Part shown: positions 7,596-14,302 of the stretch, piece by piece | Numbering within the stretch: the stretch's first letter is position 1 | Layout of the letters: every line of letters begins with the position of its first letter | Assembly (NCBI GenBank): GCA_919901335.1 | Contig: CAKKOZ010000002.1 | Location: forward strand, 1-14,936 | Reading direction: 5' to 3' | Origin: Nitrospiria bacterium | GTDB lineage: Bacteria > Nitrospirota > Nitrospiria > JACQBZ01 | Length of the DNA stretch: 14,936 nt | Program-made: the position numbers and the translations under genes | The notes under the pieces: generated by a model | Database searches by the model: none | What the model was told of the DNA's origin: nothing | What the model saw: only the letters and a program-made list of their open reading frames with translations

Positions 7596-7619
7596 GCCCC
7601 ATTATTCCGAGGGGCTTTT
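7596..7619 (+). terminator. Probable intrinsic terminator of the dapA-panC operon
   Basis: GCCCC (7596-7600) pairs with GGGGC (7611-7615) across a ten-base loop and is followed at once by TTTT. It begins 11 bases after the panC stop and overlaps the last codons of the convergent yaeQ gene, whose TAA is at 7602-7604. The stem is short and the loop large, so efficiency is uncertain. The reverse orientation lacks a good T-run. Confidence 0.5.
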
Positions 7620-8150
7620 CAAGGTCGTCAGCTCAATCTGCACCGCGCTCGTCCCGTCCCCCATCAAAATCTGTCCTTCCTGGATGGTGCATTGCAGCTT
7701 CATGTCGCGTTGCGCGAGCTTTGCCAGTGCGCGGCTCCCGTCCGGGGACAGATTCATCACGGTTAGATTATCCAACCGCTCGAGCCTGGCCCGGTTCTGC
7801 TCCCACCACGGGTCGGCGGCACGGCCGCCATAGGTATAGATGACGACCTGTTTGGCGCGGCCGCAGGCCTGGCGAATGCTTTTCTCGTCGCGAAGGCCCA
7901 CTTCGATCCAGAGATCGATGACGCCGGTCAAATCCTTCTTCCAGAGATCGGGCTCGTCTTCGGTGCTCAGCCCACGGCCAAACGAAAGGGCTTCGTGCGC
8001 GTGCAGAGAAAACGCCAGCAGGCGCACCATCATTCGCTCGTCGGTTTCGGATGGGTGGCGCGCAAGCGTGAGCGCATGGTCCTGATAGTAGTGGCGGTCC
8101 ACGTCGGCGATCTGCAGTGCGACTTTAAAAATGGTGGCGTTAGAGGCCAT
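7602..8150 (-). CDS. yaeQ: YaeQ family protein
   Basis: The 182-residue product closely follows Escherichia coli YaeQ over its whole length as I recall that sequence. Shared features are an N-terminal ATIFKVALQIADVDRHYY segment, LTLARHPSETDERMMVRLLAF (28-48), a DEP-x-LW stretch, IDLWIEVGLRDE (about 78-89) and TIQEG near the end. The family adopts a PD-(D/E)XK nuclease-like fold; its physiological role is not settled. The ATG at 8150 has no clear ribosome-binding site. A 28-codon frame upstream, which does have one, overlaps the start by 11 bases, so yaeQ could be translated by coupling. It converges with panC and stands apart from the biosynthetic operon. Confidence 0.93.
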   Translation of the reverse strand: MASNATIFKVALQIADVDRHYYQDHALTLARHPSETDERMMVRLLAFSLHAHEALSFGRGLSTEDEPDLWKKDLTGVIDLWIEVGLRDEKSIRQACGRAKQVVIYTYGGRAADPWWEQNRARLERLDNLTVMNLSPDGSRALAKLAQRDMKLQCTIQEGQILMGDGTSAVQIELTTLKSPSE

Positions 8151-8226
8151 GGCCGCGGGTGATCAAAGCGGCGCGGTCCCCACCCGCGCGAAGCCGCTCC
8201 ACCCTCTCATGAATCGTCGTACTCAC
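8140..8226 (-). pseudogene. Small ORF overlapping yaeQ start; possible HIT-family N-terminal remnant
   Basis: On the minus strand a GTG at 8226 opens a 28-codon frame ending in TAA at 8142-8140, eleven bases inside yaeQ. GGAGG and AAGGA lie upstream at suitable distances. The translation contains STTIHERVERLRAGGD then ALITR, which by memory resembles the first residues of HIT-superfamily (diadenosine polyphosphate hydrolase-like) proteins. It ends before any histidine-triad motif. It may be a gene remnant left by a rearrangement, or a functional leader peptide coupled to yaeQ. The frame and its overlap are observed; the family link is tentative. Confidence 0.35.
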
Positions 8227-8276
8227 CGAGTCCTTGCCTCCGATTGCCGTGGAACACAAGCCATCCCCGCCCCCAC

Positions 8277-8302
8277 CCATCCGTCCCCGCACGCGAGGAT
8301 GG
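8277..8302. repeat. Hairpin repeat, copy upstream of higBA
   Basis: CCATCC (8277-8282), a 14-base loop, then GGATGG (8297-8302), followed by AGCGG. The same architecture recurs just after higA at 9000-9025. The loops differ at three positions, and one stem base pair is exchanged in a compensatory way (T-A here, C-G there). No protein frame explains it. It is likely a REP-like or insertion-associated sequence. Confidence 0.6.
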
Positions 8303-8340
8303 AGCGGGGCCTATCTTTATTCAGGCCCGATTCGGCCCAA

Positions 8341-8399
8341 TGATAATATACCATTACCTGGCCTACCCATTATATAGTAATCCTACAACGGTCCGAGGA
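8341..8399 (+). promoter_or_regulatory. AT-rich control region and ribosome-binding site of higBA
   Basis: This is the only distinctly AT-rich patch around the toxin-antitoxin pair. A -10-like TATAGT lies at 8373-8378, and CCATTA occurs twice (8351-8356 and 8367-8372), a possible operator for the HigA repressor. No convincing -35 box is spaced correctly. GAGGAG at 8395-8400 is a good ribosome-binding site and fixes the toxin start at the GTG 8406. Confidence 0.4.
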
Positions 8400-8405
8400 G
8401 CCTTC

Positions 8406-8693
8406 GTGATCCTTTCTTTCGGCGACAGGACGACAGAAGACATCTTCAACGGTGTGGGCTCCAAACATGCACGGGCCTTTCAGGCCATTCTCAAAATCGC
8501 TCGCCGAAAGTTCGACATGGTCAATATGGCGCCACGACTCGATGATCTCCTGTCTCCGCCGAATAACCGACTGGAGTTGCTCAAGGGCGACCTCAAAGGA
8601 TTCTACAGCATTCGGATCCATGATCAATATCGGATCATCTTCAAGTGGCAAAATGGAAATGCCCATGAGGTTCGGATTGCAGATTATCACTGA
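8406..8693 (+). CDS. higB: HigB/RelE-family toxin
   Basis: The 95-residue product is a RelE-superfamily toxin of the HigB type, ribosome-dependent mRNA interferases that stop translation when their antitoxin is lost. It begins with ILSFGDRTTEDIFN, continues with a helical KHARAFQAILKIARRKFDMV segment, and ends with the typical NRLELLKGDLKGFYSIRI and HDQYRIIFKW core before HEVRIADYH. An open frame extends upstream to 8244, but that part is repeat sequence. The GTG at 8406 has a good Shine-Dalgarno and gives normal family length. The toxin comes first and higA follows after 12 bases, the usual order for higBA rather than relBE. Confidence 0.9.
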   Translation: MILSFGDRTTEDIFNGVGSKHARAFQAILKIARRKFDMVNMAPRLDDLLSPPNNRLELLKGDLKGFYSIRIHDQYRIIFKWQNGNAHEVRIADYH

Positions 8694-8705
8694 AGGAGAA
8701 TAACC

Positions 8706-8993
8706 ATGTTGCCCACACATCGTCCGCCGACACACCCCGGCGAGGTTTTACAGGAGGAATTTCTAAAACCTCTCGAAATCTCACAATCCGAGTTGGCGCG
8801 CCACCTGGGCTGCGACGCCAAGGATATTAACCGGATCATCAAAGGCCATGTCGGTCTATCCGCCGCCATGGCTTGGAGACTGGCCGATGTGTTCCGCACA
8901 AGTCCGGAGTTTTGGATGAATCTTCAGAACAACTACACGTTGTGGAAGCAGCGCCCCCGACGGCGATTTTCGCCTCTCGTCAAAGCGGGATAA
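8706..8993 (+). CDS. higA: HigA-family antitoxin, XRE-type DNA-binding protein
   Basis: The 95-residue product is a HigA antitoxin. It should bind and neutralise HigB and repress its own promoter. It shows the family opening HPGEVLQEEFLKPLEISQ (10-27), a helix-turn-helix with LARHLGCDAKDINRIIKG (30-47), then LSAAMAWRLADVF and SPEFWMNLQNNY (71-82), the usual C-terminal end. AAGGAG directly after the higB stop serves as its ribosome-binding site, seven bases from the ATG. The stop at 8993 is only six bases before the downstream hairpin repeat, so the pair sits as a compact cassette between two repeats. Confidence 0.93.
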   Translation: MLPTHRPPTHPGEVLQEEFLKPLEISQSELARHLGCDAKDINRIIKGHVGLSAAMAWRLADVFRTSPEFWMNLQNNYTLWKQRPRRRFSPLVKAG

Positions 8994-8999
8994 GATAAC

Positions 9000-9025
9000 C
9001 CACCCGCCACCGCGCGCGAGGGTGG
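9000..9025. repeat. Hairpin repeat, copy downstream of higA
   Basis: CCACCC (9000-9005), a 14-base loop, then GGGTGG (9020-9025) and AGCGG. This matches 8277-8302 in spacing, most loop bases and trailing sequence. The direct-repeat arrangement brackets higBA with about 720 bases from copy to copy. It could also act as a weak terminator-like structure for higA, but there is no T-run. Confidence 0.6.
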
Positions 9026-9035
9026 AGCGGAACCC

Positions 9036-9165
9036 GCCGGGAATTACGTATGGTGTCCCCGGGATTACGGCGCCGGACGATACAGACCCGAACTTTGAAA
9101 TCAGCTTCCAACAAAATCAAGCGATTACCTTCCAAAAGGTGACAGGCACCTTTCATTGAAATGCC
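9036..9165. repeat. REP/insertion-sequence-like scraps between higA and the convergent ATPase gene
   Basis: No gene is seen here. GGGAATTACG (9040-9049) is nearly repeated as GGGATTACGG at 9061-9070 after GGTGTCCCC, wording I associate with debris of IS200/REP-associated transposase (RAYT) elements. A perfect hairpin follows: AAAGGTG (9135-9141), loop ACAGG, CACCTTT (9147-9153). The hairpin could also stop transcription from either side. The element family is recalled, not searched. Confidence 0.4.
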
Positions 9166-9169
9166 ACGA

Positions 9170-10924
9170 TCACGCCGGGTTTGCCTTGGACGACTCGGAC
9201 GACACTGCGTCGCCGACGCGGTGGCGGCAGTAGGGGCAGACGATCCATTCCGGCTGAAGCGGCTTGCCGCAGGCATGGCAGTGATGGGTGACCGCATGAG
9301 CGCAATACGGACAGATCTGAAAATCAATATGGATGGCCTTCCCGCATTTCACGCAGAAGGTTTGTAAATCCTCGCGGACCTCGATCACGCGCAGCAGTTC
9401 CTCGATCGTCGTGATGCCGTCCCTGACTTTGTTCAGGCCGTCCTCCCCCAACGAGATCATCTTCGAGGCCAGCGCGGTGGAGCGCAGATCGTGTTCGGCC
9501 GCGCCGGTCGCGATGAGATCTCTCAACCGCAGGGTCATTTCCAGCACCTCATACAGCCCGGTCCGGCCTTGGTAGCCGAGATCGTTGCAGTAGGCACAGC
9601 CCTTGCCGTAATAGAAAGGCACATTCTTTATCGAATCCACGGGAATCTTCAAGCTCACCAGGCTTTCCATCGGAGGAGGCATCACGGTCTTGCACCGCGG
9701 ACAGACGCATCGGACCAGGCGCTGGGCGATGACGCCCATCACCAGCGAGGCCACGAGATAGCGCGGAACGCCGAGGTCGACCAGACGCGTGATCGTGGAG
9801 GGCGCGTCATTCGTGTGAACCGTTGAGAATACCAGATGGCCCGTCATGGCGGCCCGGAAGGCGATCTCGGCCGTCTCCAGATCCCGGATCTCGCCGATCA
9901 GGATCACATTCGGATCCTGCCGCAGTATGGATCGCAGGCAGCCGGCGAAGGTCAGCCCGATGGCCGTGTTGATCTGGACCTGATTGATCCCGTCCAGGCT
10001 ATACTCGATCGGGTCCTCCACCGTCACAATGTTTGTCACCTCGTCCCGCATCGCATGGATCATGGAATAGAGCGTCGTCGTCTTTCCGCTGCCGGTCGGG
10101 CCGGTGACCAGAATGATGCCCTGCTTGCGCCGCATCAGCGAGCGAACCTGCGACAGATTGTGAGGCGAGATCCCCAACGTATCGAGCGAGACCACCATCC
10201 GTCCCTGGTCTAACACGCGGATCACCATCTTCTCCCCGTACTGGGTCGGAAGGGTGGAGAGCCGGAGGTCGATCTCCCGGCTGTCCGACCGCACGCGCAC
10301 CGCGCCGTCCTGCGGCATCCGCCGCTCGGCAATGTCCAGTTTACCGAGAATCTTCATCCGGGAAATCAGGGCCCCCTGGATCCATTTGGGCAGTCGGAGG
10401 TCTTCTTTAAGCAGGCCGTCGATCCGGTACCGCACCCGGAAATCGCGCTGAGTGGGCTCGATATGAATATCGCTGGCCCGCCGCCGGATGGCCTTGGTCA
10501 TGATCAGGTTGGCCAGGCGGATGACCGGGGCCAGGCGGCTTCGCTCCTCCAACGATTGGGCATCCGCCGCGGTGGGACTGATTTCCGGGATAATCTGGAG
10601 AAGGGCTTCGTCATAGTCCTGGGCCGTTTCCTGAACGATGCTCTCGACCGAGGCGTTCAGATTATAGTACCGCTCGATCGCCTCCAGTATGTCTTTGCGC
10701 GTCGCCGTGACCGGCTGGATACGGAAACCGCTGGCGAAACCCAGATCCCGCAGGCATTCACAGTCGAGCGGATCGACCATGGCAACGGTCAGCGTCCTAT
10801 GTTCCAACGAAACGGGGATGGCGCATTGTTTCTTGGCCAGCGTCTCCGGAATCGCCATGACGACGGCGGGATCCAGCGCCGTGGAACTAAGATCCACAAA
10901 GGGATACTCAAGCTGAGCGGACAT
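9170..10924 (-). CDS. GspE/PilB-type secretion/pilus assembly ATPase with C-terminal double zinc ribbon
   Basis: The 584-residue protein is a hexameric-type ATPase that drives type II secretion or type IV pilus/pseudopilus assembly from the inner face of the membrane. Residues 1-90 form the usual N-terminal (MshEN/GspE-N-like) domain. The motor follows, with Walker A GPTGSGKT at 275-282, aspartate box EDPIE at 303-307, Walker B ILIGEIRD at 341-348 (Glu345) and histidine box TGHLVFSTVHTNDA at 361-374. A tetracysteine metal site has C408/C411 and C443/C446. After the normal end come two extra CxxC pairs of pairs (524/527 with 538/541, 549/552 with 563/566), a double zinc ribbon. Its ATG lies three bases after the comEC stop, with AAGGTGA as ribosome-binding site, so the two are coupled. 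No pilin or platform genes are adjacent. Confidence 0.93.
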   Translation of the reverse strand: MSAQLEYPFVDLSSTALDPAVVMAIPETLAKKQCAIPVSLEHRTLTVAMVDPLDCECLRDLGFASGFRIQPVTATRKDILEAIERYYNLNASVESIVQETAQDYDEALLQIIPEISPTAADAQSLEERSRLAPVIRLANLIMTKAIRRRASDIHIEPTQRDFRVRYRIDGLLKEDLRLPKWIQGALISRMKILGKLDIAERRMPQDGAVRVRSDSREIDLRLSTLPTQYGEKMVIRVLDQGRMVVSLDTLGISPHNLSQVRSLMRRKQGIILVTGPTGSGKTTTLYSMIHAMRDEVTNIVTVEDPIEYSLDGINQVQINTAIGLTFAGCLRSILRQDPNVILIGEIRDLETAEIAFRAAMTGHLVFSTVHTNDAPSTITRLVDLGVPRYLVASLVMGVIAQRLVRCVCPRCKTVMPPPMESLVSLKIPVDSIKNVPFYYGKGCAYCNDLGYQGRTGLYEVLEMTLRLRDLIATGAAEHDLRSTALASKMISLGEDGLNKVRDGITTIEELLRVIEVREDLQTFCVKCGKAIHIDFQICPYCAHAVTHHCHACGKPLQPEWIVCPYCRHRVGDAVSSESSKANPA

Positions 10925-10927
10925 GGG

Positions 10928-13432
10928 TCACCTTTGGAATATTTTTTTTAGATTGGCCGCCTCGGCGGCCGCCATGTCCCATCCCCACGGCACGGGTTGC
11001 GTGATACCGTCCGCATAGGTCCGGATCGTCCACCGGTCCCCGTCCGTTTGAAATATCACGGCCCCATCCCGGTCCGTCCGATAGATCCGCGCGCCCAGCG
11101 CGTCATATGCGGCCAGCGTTTCAGGGGAAGGGTGACGGTAGGGATTGTTCGCTCCGACGGATATCACGGCCACGGAGGGGGCCACCCGGGACAGAAAATC
11201 GGGATCGATCGAGCTGCGGCTCCCATGATGCGGGACCTTCAGGACCGTGGATTTGAGACGATCCCCCCAACGGAGGAGCGCCCGCTCCGCCGGCCGTTCG
11301 ATATCCCCGGTAAACAGGACGGATTTCTGTCCATACTCGATCCGGATCACCAGGGACCGATTATTATCGGAGGTGAACGCATCCGAGCCGCCCGGGTGAA
11401 GCGGCACGATCCGGACGCCGGCCCGCTCCAACGGAGGATCGTCACCCGTCATCCGCTTTTCCATGATCGCCTTTTCTAAAACGATGTCGCGGAACCGTTC
11501 ATAAAAAACAGCATCTTTTTCAAATCCATTGGTCCAGAGCTCGCCGATTCGGAATTTCCTTGCGATGTAGCTCAACCCTCCCATGTGATCCATCTGGGGA
11601 TGGCTGGCCACCAGATAGTCGATGCTCCAACGGCCGGTGTTCCACAGATAAGGCGCAACGGCCAGACGCCCCGAATCTAAATTCCCATACGCGCCGCCGC
11701 CGTCGATCAGCATCGTTTTTCCGTCCGGCATCTCAATCCATGCGGCATCCCCCTGTCCGACATCGAGGAAGGTGATCCGGAGACGCCCGTCCGCATGAAA
11801 AACCGGCCATCGCACGATCCAGACCAGCGTGACCAGAAGACACAAACCGATGGCGATCCCCTTCCGGGCCCGGGACCCCTTGAAGATCAACACCGCAAGA
11901 CCCGTGAGGTAAACAACCGTGATCACCTCCACCGGGGGCGACGGAACATGCACCTCGGATGCCGGGAATCGGGCGAACCACTCGACCATCGAAAAAAGTC
12001 CGCGCGCGAGCCCATCGTTCAATCCCGCCAGCGGCAGTATCGTCCGATCGAAAAGGACCGCCCCGACCGAACAAGCCAACCCCAGCGGAACGATCACCAT
12101 TCCGACAAAAGGAACAATGATCGGATTGGACAGGAAACCGACCCAGCTGATCTGATTAAAATAGAAGGCCGTCAACGGCAACGTCGCCGCCCCGGCCGCA
12201 ACCGTCATTCCCAAATAAGCCCGCAGCTTTCCCATCCTCCGTACCGTCCAGGACGTGTCACGTTCTGAGTTGAATGGCGGTTCGTCCCGGGGAGAAACCG
12301 CGTTCGCCCCGAGCATCGCCATCGCCAGGACCGCGATGAAGGAGAGTTGAAACGAGATCGAGAAGACGGCGTTAGGATCCCACAGAACAATGAGAAGGGC
12401 CGCAACGGCCAGGGCGTTCAGCGGATCATCGGCGCGTTGGAACCAGACGGCGGCCAGATAGACGAGGATCATGATCAGGGAACGAACCGTCGCGACCTGT
12501 GCGCCGGCCAAGAGTGTGTAGAAAACGACCGGAACGAGCGTGATCAAGACGCTGAGCCGCGTGACGGTGACTCGCCGGCTTAAAAATAAAAGCCACCGGG
12601 CGGGCATCCACCTCAAGATCCGGCCGGACAGGTAAAACACCACGAACGCAACCATCGCCAGATGGGAACCTGAGATCGAGAGGAGGTGAGTTGTTCCGGA
12701 AATCATAAAGGCCTCACGGATCTCGGGACTCAACGAACCGGTCTCGCCGATCAACATGGCTTGTAGAATGGCGGACGAAACGGGAGAAAGAGAGCCGTCT
12801 AATTGTTGCCGGATCTGCTCTCTCCAGACATAGATCCGGCGCAGCGGAGCGAAGCCGCCGACCGCCAACCGGGTCAACGCCTCGGGGCGGCGGACCCCCG
12901 CCAATGCGCGGATTCCCTCCCGCCGCAGGGTCGCGGCATAATCAAAACCTCCGGGATTGCGCAGCCCCAGAATCGGACGGAGCCGTGTTTCAATAGAAAT
13001 GAGATCACCGTACTCACTATCCGGGACAAAATCGCGGACCGTGATCTGCAGCCTCCCGCTCACGGGATAGTCTCGACCCTCCAGCGTCACGGAGCGGGCT
13101 TTAAGAAGGATACGTGTGCTCTCCGGTCCGTGCCGGAGAGGCTCATCGACGACGCCGATAAGCCGGATCGGCTCCCGCGTCGCAAATCGGGCCAGATCAT
13201 CGGCCGAAACAGACTGCGCGGCGATCTGGAACCGAAGGATTCCCAAAAGGACCAGGCCGGCGACAAGAAGGAAAAAACCTGCCGGTCTCCGTTGTCGCTG
13301 ATAAGCGACAAGGCCCCATACGATTGCAATGGCCGCAAAACCGAGGAGGGTCAAAGGAAAGTAGATAAAGGTCTGACTCAGGACAAGACCTGACAAACAA
13401 CAAACCGCCGCCCATACCATGGGTCGTTCCAT
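10928..13432 (-). CDS. comEC: ComEC/Rec2-family DNA internalisation protein
   Basis: ComEC forms the inner-membrane channel that brings single-stranded DNA into the cytoplasm during natural transformation. From the ATG at 13432 the product is 834 residues, normal for full-length members. Two or three N-terminal membrane segments and an OB-like DUF4131 region (about 20-180) precede the multi-pass Competence domain with LLSISGSHL (251-259). A C-terminal metallo-beta-lactamase domain has FLDVGQGDAAW from 555, LIDGGG, SHPQMDH at 610-616, LFTGD near 706-710 and PHHGSRSS from 734. In SHPQMDH, glutamine occupies a position often taken by aspartate. A TTG at 13465 is in frame but lacks a ribosome-binding site, while a G-run lies eight bases before the ATG. 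The ATPase gene follows after three bases. Confidence 0.95.
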   Translation of the reverse strand: MERPMVWAAVCCLSGLVLSQTFIYFPLTLLGFAAIAIVWGLVAYQRQRRPAGFFLLVAGLVLLGILRFQIAAQSVSADDLARFATREPIRLIGVVDEPLRHGPESTRILLKARSVTLEGRDYPVSGRLQITVRDFVPDSEYGDLISIETRLRPILGLRNPGGFDYAATLRREGIRALAGVRRPEALTRLAVGGFAPLRRIYVWREQIRQQLDGSLSPVSSAILQAMLIGETGSLSPEIREAFMISGTTHLLSISGSHLAMVAFVVFYLSGRILRWMPARWLLFLSRRVTVTRLSVLITLVPVVFYTLLAGAQVATVRSLIMILVYLAAVWFQRADDPLNALAVAALLIVLWDPNAVFSISFQLSFIAVLAMAMLGANAVSPRDEPPFNSERDTSWTVRRMGKLRAYLGMTVAAGAATLPLTAFYFNQISWVGFLSNPIIVPFVGMVIVPLGLACSVGAVLFDRTILPLAGLNDGLARGLFSMVEWFARFPASEVHVPSPPVEVITVVYLTGLAVLIFKGSRARKGIAIGLCLLVTLVWIVRWPVFHADGRLRITFLDVGQGDAAWIEMPDGKTMLIDGGGAYGNLDSGRLAVAPYLWNTGRWSIDYLVASHPQMDHMGGLSYIARKFRIGELWTNGFEKDAVFYERFRDIVLEKAIMEKRMTGDDPPLERAGVRIVPLHPGGSDAFTSDNNRSLVIRIEYGQKSVLFTGDIERPAERALLRWGDRLKSTVLKVPHHGSRSSIDPDFLSRVAPSVAVISVGANNPYRHPSPETLAAYDALGARIYRTDRDGAVIFQTDGDRWTIRTYADGITQPVPWGWDMAAAEAANLKKIFQR

Positions 13433-13458
13433 CGGATCGGCCCCCCATTCAATAACAA

Positions 13459-13578
13459 TTGGCAATAGGGTACAGCAAGGAGCATGCCAACGAATACGAG
13501 CGGCGATTGGTATTGCGGAATGCCTACCCGTTCAGGGTGACGGCGACGGAGCAGTCAGTTTGGTTCATTAATCTATGA
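13459..13578 (+). CDS. Possible small ORF of unknown function or gene remnant
   Basis: Reading plus from TTG at 13459 gives 39 codons to TGA at 13576-13578, preceded by an in-frame TAA at 13453. The translation has a protein-like composition (…YSKEHANEYERRLVLRNAY… …ATEQSVWFINL) and GC-rich third positions like its neighbours. No ribosome-binding site is seen, and it lies in the upstream region of divergent comEC. I recognise no family. It could be the tail of a decayed gene or a chance frame. Confidence 0.25.
   Translation: MAIGYSKEHANEYERRLVLRNAYPFRVTATEQSVWFINL
13462..13490 (-). promoter_or_regulatory. Weak candidate comEC promoter
   Basis: On the minus strand TTGGCA (13490-13485) and TATTGC (13467-13462) are 17 bases apart, giving a predicted start about 23 bases before the comEC ATG at 13432. 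The -35 matches consensus at five of six positions, the -10 at only three. It overlaps the small plus-strand ORF. Confidence 0.3.
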
Positions 13579-13590
13579 ACGGAAAAACCT

Positions 13591-13824
13591 ATAGGCAGTT
13601 ACCAGCGAGCAAAACGAGCGAGAGGGGGAGGCAACTATCGCACTCCGCAAACTCTTCGAATTTGCTTCGCGCTGCGGGTGAACCGCAGCTTGACCCGGCT
13701 TTGCCGGTGAGCGAGGATCAGGCTTCGCCTGTCCGAACGCGGGGTCTGGGGGCATCGGAGCATCTGCCAAAGGCAGAGCGCACGGCCCCCCCCAGATAGA
13801 ATCGGGGGCGACGTAAGCCCCTAT
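13591..13824. repeat. Interspersed hairpin repeat, long copy with several hairpins
   Basis: This 234-base element fills most of the gap between comEC and the nuclease genes and shares its end modules with 1698-1783. Its ends pair as ATAGG/CCTAT, where the short copy has GTAGG/CCTAC. Inside are consecutive perfect stems: GCTGCGG/CCGCAGC (13671-13689), CCGGC/GCCGG (13695-13707), CAGGC/GCCTG (13719-13731), and TCTGGGGG/CCCCCAGA (13745-13796) enclosing TCTGCC/GGCAGA (13763-13777). The last base lies in the stop codon of the adjacent gene. It has no convincing reading frame and could be a mobile palindromic element or a structured RNA. Confidence 0.7.
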
Positions 13825-14276
13825 CAGACAGGCTCCCCGAAATCTTTCGGGTTCAGTCTTTCAAGCCAGGTATCCAGGCTGTCCCCGGACTTTTGCTTCA
13901 AGACTTCGTCCGTGGTGTAAATCGGCACATGGGTGCGGAGCGCGAGGGCGATCGCATCGCTGGGGCGGGAATCAATGCTCAGCAGGCTGCCGCCGGATTC
14001 GACATAGATCAGGGCGTAGTAGGTATTGTTCTCAATCTCCGTGATGATCACCTTCTGGACCCGGAGCCCGAGATGCTCCATCATGCTTTTTAGAAGGTCA
14101 TGCGTCATCGGCCGGGTGGGGAAAATCCCTTCCAGCGCCAGCTTGATCGCGCTTCCCTCAACCGCTCCGACCCAGATCGGCAGGACCTCTTCGCCGTTTT
14201 CGGCCCGCAACAGCACCACCTGGGTCTCGGTCTTGGGATCGGTCAAAACCCCCTGGACGCTTAACTTAATGTCCAT
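13824..14276 (-). CDS. Bifunctional nuclease (DUF151) family protein, second of tandem pair
   Basis: The 150-residue product has the BFN/DUF151 domain over its whole length, a small family with reported DNase and RNase activity in plant members and poorly known roles in bacteria. Landmarks are EVLPIWVG (about 30-37), AIKLALEG, RPMTHDLL (55-62) and the core DSRPSDAIALALR (about 101-113). It lies 26 bases after a paralogue of equal length with the same motifs. GAGGGA upstream of the ATG at 14276 is a ribosome-binding site with long spacing (11 bases). Its stop codon touches the end of the long hairpin repeat. The UVR domain carried by some relatives is absent. Confidence 0.92.
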   Translation of the reverse strand: MDIKLSVQGVLTDPKTETQVVLLRAENGEEVLPIWVGAVEGSAIKLALEGIFPTRPMTHDLLKSMMEHLGLRVQKVIITEIENNTYYALIYVESGGSLLSIDSRPSDAIALALRTHVPIYTTDEVLKQKSGDSLDTWLERLNPKDFGEPV

Positions 14277-14302
14277 TAAGATGAATTCCCTCTCTACCCG
14301 AT

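Noticed and set aside
8194..8206. A third copy of the higBA-flanking repeat on the minus strand (GAGGGTGGAGCGG)
   Set aside because: The 13-base match is real, but the paired CCACCC arm 14 bases away is missing and the sequence is accounted for by the small ORF upstream of yaeQ.
8277..9035. Integron gene cassette with attC sites around higBA
   Set aside because: The flanking hairpins have no recognisable GTTRRRY/RYYYAAC core sites and no integrase is in view.
11795..13393. Plus-strand frames opposite comEC
   Set aside because: Highly charged, low-complexity antisense frames; the minus strand encodes complete ComEC domains.
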